Assembly (NCBI GenBank): GCA_012271225.1
Contig: JAAXGS010000001.1
Location: 1 to 6,317 of the forward strand
Source: Dehalococcoidia bacterium
GTDB lineage: Bacteria; Chloroflexota; Dehalococcoidia; UBA6926
DNA: 6,317 nucleotides
Direction of reading: 5' to 3'
Part shown: piece after piece, positions 5,198 through 6,317 of the stretch
How positions within the stretch are numbered: the stretch's first letter is position 1
Layout of the letters: each line of letters begins with the position of its first letter
Position numbers and translations under genes: made by a program
Notes under the pieces: generated by a model
Database searches by the model: none
What the model was told of the DNA's origin: nothing
What the model saw: only the letters and a program-made list of their open reading frames with translations

Positions 5198-6109
5198 ATG
5201 GAAGTCGTCGGCGATATCTTCATCTTTCTGCTCCTGCAGCCGATGCTGAACGGGCTGGTGCTGCTGTACAGCCTGTTGTTTGAGAGCATGGCGCTTGCCA
5301 TCATCGCGCTCACCATCATCGTGCGGGTGGCCTTCTATCCGCTCACCATCAAGCAGCTGCAGTCCTCCGCGCGGATGCAGGCGCTGCAGCCGCAGATGCA
5401 GGAGATCAGGAACCGGTACAAGAACAACCCGCAGCTGCAGCAGCGGGAGACGATGAAGCTGTACCGCGAGGCCGGAATCAGCCCTCTGGGCTGCCTTGGC
5501 CCGATGGTTGTCCAGTTCCCAATCTGGATTGGCCTGTACTGGGCCATCATCAAGGGGCTGGGGAATCTGCCGGGGAGCTTTGTCTATCTGTCGCAGCGAT
5601 TCTATTCCTGGCTTCCCGTGGGCGCGGAGGCGTTGCCGCTGAACACGGAGATGCCGTGGATCACAGGATCACTGGACCTGTCCACGGCCGATTCCACCCC
5701 GCTGCTGCCACTGCTGGTCGCCGCGTCCACCTGGGCGCAGCAGCGCATCATGCAGCCGCCGGCGATGTCCGATCAGCAACGGCAGCAGCAGCAGATCATG
5801 CTCTTCATCTTCCCCATCATGCTTGGATTCCTCGCCTTTACTTTCCCCTCAGGATTAGCCCTATACTGGTTTGTCTCAAATATCATCACAATTGGTATGC
5901 AAGGGTTTATTTCGGGGTGGGGAAATCTGGTGCCGGGGAGACCACGCTTGAGTCTTGCGGGCATTGTTTCCCCTCAGCCACAGATTGAGACGAGGTCAGA
6001 CAATGGATCAGAACCAGGAATGGACGGGGAGGACAGTCGAGGAGGCGATTCAGCGGGGCCTCGACGAGCTCGGCCTCGACCGCGAAGACGTCGACGTCGA
6101 CGTTCTTAG
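5198..6109 (+). CDS. yidC: Membrane protein insertase YidC/Oxa1 family with arginine-rich tail
   Basis: A 303-residue integral-membrane insertase of the short type, lacking the large periplasmic domain of proteobacterial YidC. TM1 (about 31-50) carries the conserved hydrophilic-groove arginine (Arg43, in IVRVAFYPLT). The cytoplasmic hairpin loop C1 spans about 51-100 and is rich in Gln and charged residues. GPMVVQFPIWIGLYWAI (101-117) is the family signature at TM2. TM3 is near 167-182 and TM4-TM5 near 199-238, with FPSGLALYWFVSN (216-228) diagnostic. The tail ends in 16 residues of which 12 are Arg (PRRARPRPRRRRRRRS), read out of frame through the start of jag. Basic tails in some Oxa1/YidC proteins bind ribosomes. 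The start is ATG 5198, 22 nt after the upstream stop and weakly preceded by AGAGG; the frame is open further left, but that stretch is Arg/Ser-rich non-conserved sequence. Confidence 0.96.
   Translation: MEVVGDIFIFLLLQPMLNGLVLLYSLLFESMALAIIALTIIVRVAFYPLTIKQLQSSARMQALQPQMQEIRNRYKNNPQLQQRETMKLYREAGISPLGCLGPMVVQFPIWIGLYWAIIKGLGNLPGSFVYLSQRFYSWLPVGAEALPLNTEMPWITGSLDLSTADSTPLLPLLVAASTWAQQRIMQPPAMSDQQRQQQQIMLFIFPIMLGFLAFTFPSGLALYWFVSNIITIGMQGFISGWGNLVPGRPRLSLAGIVSPQPQIETRSDNGSEPGMDGEDSRGGDSAGPRRARPRPRRRRRRRS
5837..5867 (+). promoter_or_regulatory. Possible internal promoter within yidC, upstream of jag
   Basis: TTTACT (5837-5842; 4 of 6 match) and TATACT (5862-5867; 5 of 6 match, the same -10 hexamer as the operon promoter) are 19 nt apart, longer than the ideal 17. 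They lie at the edge of an AT-rich patch in yidC and about 130 nt before the jag ATG. A weak candidate. Confidence 0.25.
5992..5996 (+). promoter_or_regulatory. Shine-Dalgarno for jag, inside yidC
   Basis: GAGGT lies 6 nt before the ATG at 6003. It is a normal-strength site at normal spacing, within the yidC coding sequence, and it supports a jag start that overlaps yidC. Confidence 0.6.
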
Positions 6110-6317
6110 CGAGGGCCGCTCCGGTCTTCTCGGACTCCGCTCGGAGCAGGCGATGGTGCGCCTGACGCCCCGACAGGAGACGTCTGAATCGGCGTACGCA
6201 TCCTTCGCCGCGCTCTCCGCGGACGGGGAGCGCGCGCGGGAGATGCTGGAGGAGCTGCTTCGGCTGATGGACGTGGAGGCGGATGTCGCCATCTATGTCC
6301 CAGGCAGTGATCCGGAG
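6003..6317 (+). CDS. jag: Jag/KhpB family RNA-binding protein, 5' part (cut by the right edge)
   Basis: The first 105 residues are present; no stop is reached. Residues 6-55 form a Jag N-terminal domain: the usual pattern of an aromatic residue, G-R/K, TVEEAI, ...LGL..., VLSEGRSGLLGL, then A-V-RL is clear (WTGRTVEEAIQ at 7-17, LSEGRSGLLGLR at 35-46). A Ser/Ala linker follows, and AREMLEELLRLMDVEADVAIYV (78-99 region) is the beginning of the KH domain; the rest of the KH domain and the R3H domain would lie beyond the window. Jag/KhpB proteins bind RNA and influence cell elongation and division in Gram-positive bacteria, and the gene usually follows yidC. The start at 6003 has a good Shine-Dalgarno, and the conserved TVEEAI begins at 6033, so the overlap with yidC (107 nt, different frame) cannot be removed by choosing a later start. 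Confidence 0.93.
   Translation, partial: MDQNQEWTGRTVEEAIQRGLDELGLDREDVDVDVLSEGRSGLLGLRSEQAMVRLTPRQETSESAYASFAALSADGERAREMLEELLRLMDVEADVAIYVPGSDPE

Noticed and set aside
4384..5319. 311-residue minus-strand open frame opposite the propeller gene and the start of yidC
   Set aside because: Low-complexity Arg/Gly/His-rich translation with no domain, fully opposite a repeat-containing gene whose plus-strand reading is clear.
5940..6002. A sequencing frameshift near the end of yidC as the cause of the overlap with jag
   Set aside because: The frame used gives a plausible hydrophilic linker up to the overlap and there is no homopolymer close to the junction; not excluded, but the overlap reading needs no error. 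Reads would settle it.

Overview
The window is GC-rich bacterial chromosome. It carries one half of a conserved housekeeping operon (rpmH-rnpA-yidD-[beta-propeller lipoprotein]-yidC-jag), preceded by a divergent DrrAB-type ABC exporter and an orphan-looking DNA methyltransferase. The L34 sequence (MPKRTYQPKVRRRKRVHGF...), the short YidC without a large periplasmic domain, and a PQQ-type propeller gene between yidD and yidC fit Chloroflexota, perhaps Dehalococcoidia. That taxonomic call is an inference from sequence style and gene order.

Layout. Positions 1-40 hold a perfect 6-bp hairpin and a run of 14 G that ends 3 nt before an ATG. Positions 41-1039 (+) encode a DNA adenine/cytosine-N4 methyltransferase. 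Positions 1040-1090 are a short convergent gap inside a nested inverted repeat, probably a terminator for the minus-strand operon. Positions 1091-2914 (-) are a two-gene operon: ATPase (GTG start, strong Shine-Dalgarno) followed by permease. Positions 2915-3272 are a divergent intergenic region with a good sigma70-type promoter for each direction. From 3273 to the right edge, six plus-strand genes are tightly packed: rpmH, rnpA, yidD, the lipoprotein, yidC and the 5' part of jag/khpB.

How the genes work together. rpmH and rnpA link ribosome assembly with tRNA 5' processing. yidD and yidC serve membrane-protein insertion. jag encodes an RNA-binding partner normally found beside yidC. The inserted protein is an eight-bladed PQQ-like (BamB-type) propeller predicted to be exported and lipid-anchored, so it may assist the same insertion or folding process on the outer face of the membrane; this is inference. 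The ABC pair is a separate efflux unit.

The observations most worth a second look are: (1) yidC and jag overlap by 107 nt in different frames, and the overlap gives YidC a strongly arginine-rich tail while encoding the acidic Jag N domain; (2) the G14 tract sits directly before the methyltransferase start; (3) the eight-bladed lipoprotein in the operon has no usable ATG/GTG/TTG start and seems to use CTG; (4) an AT-rich patch with a promoter-like sequence lies in the last YidC membrane segment, just before jag. No mobile element, CRISPR array, tRNA or rRNA was seen.
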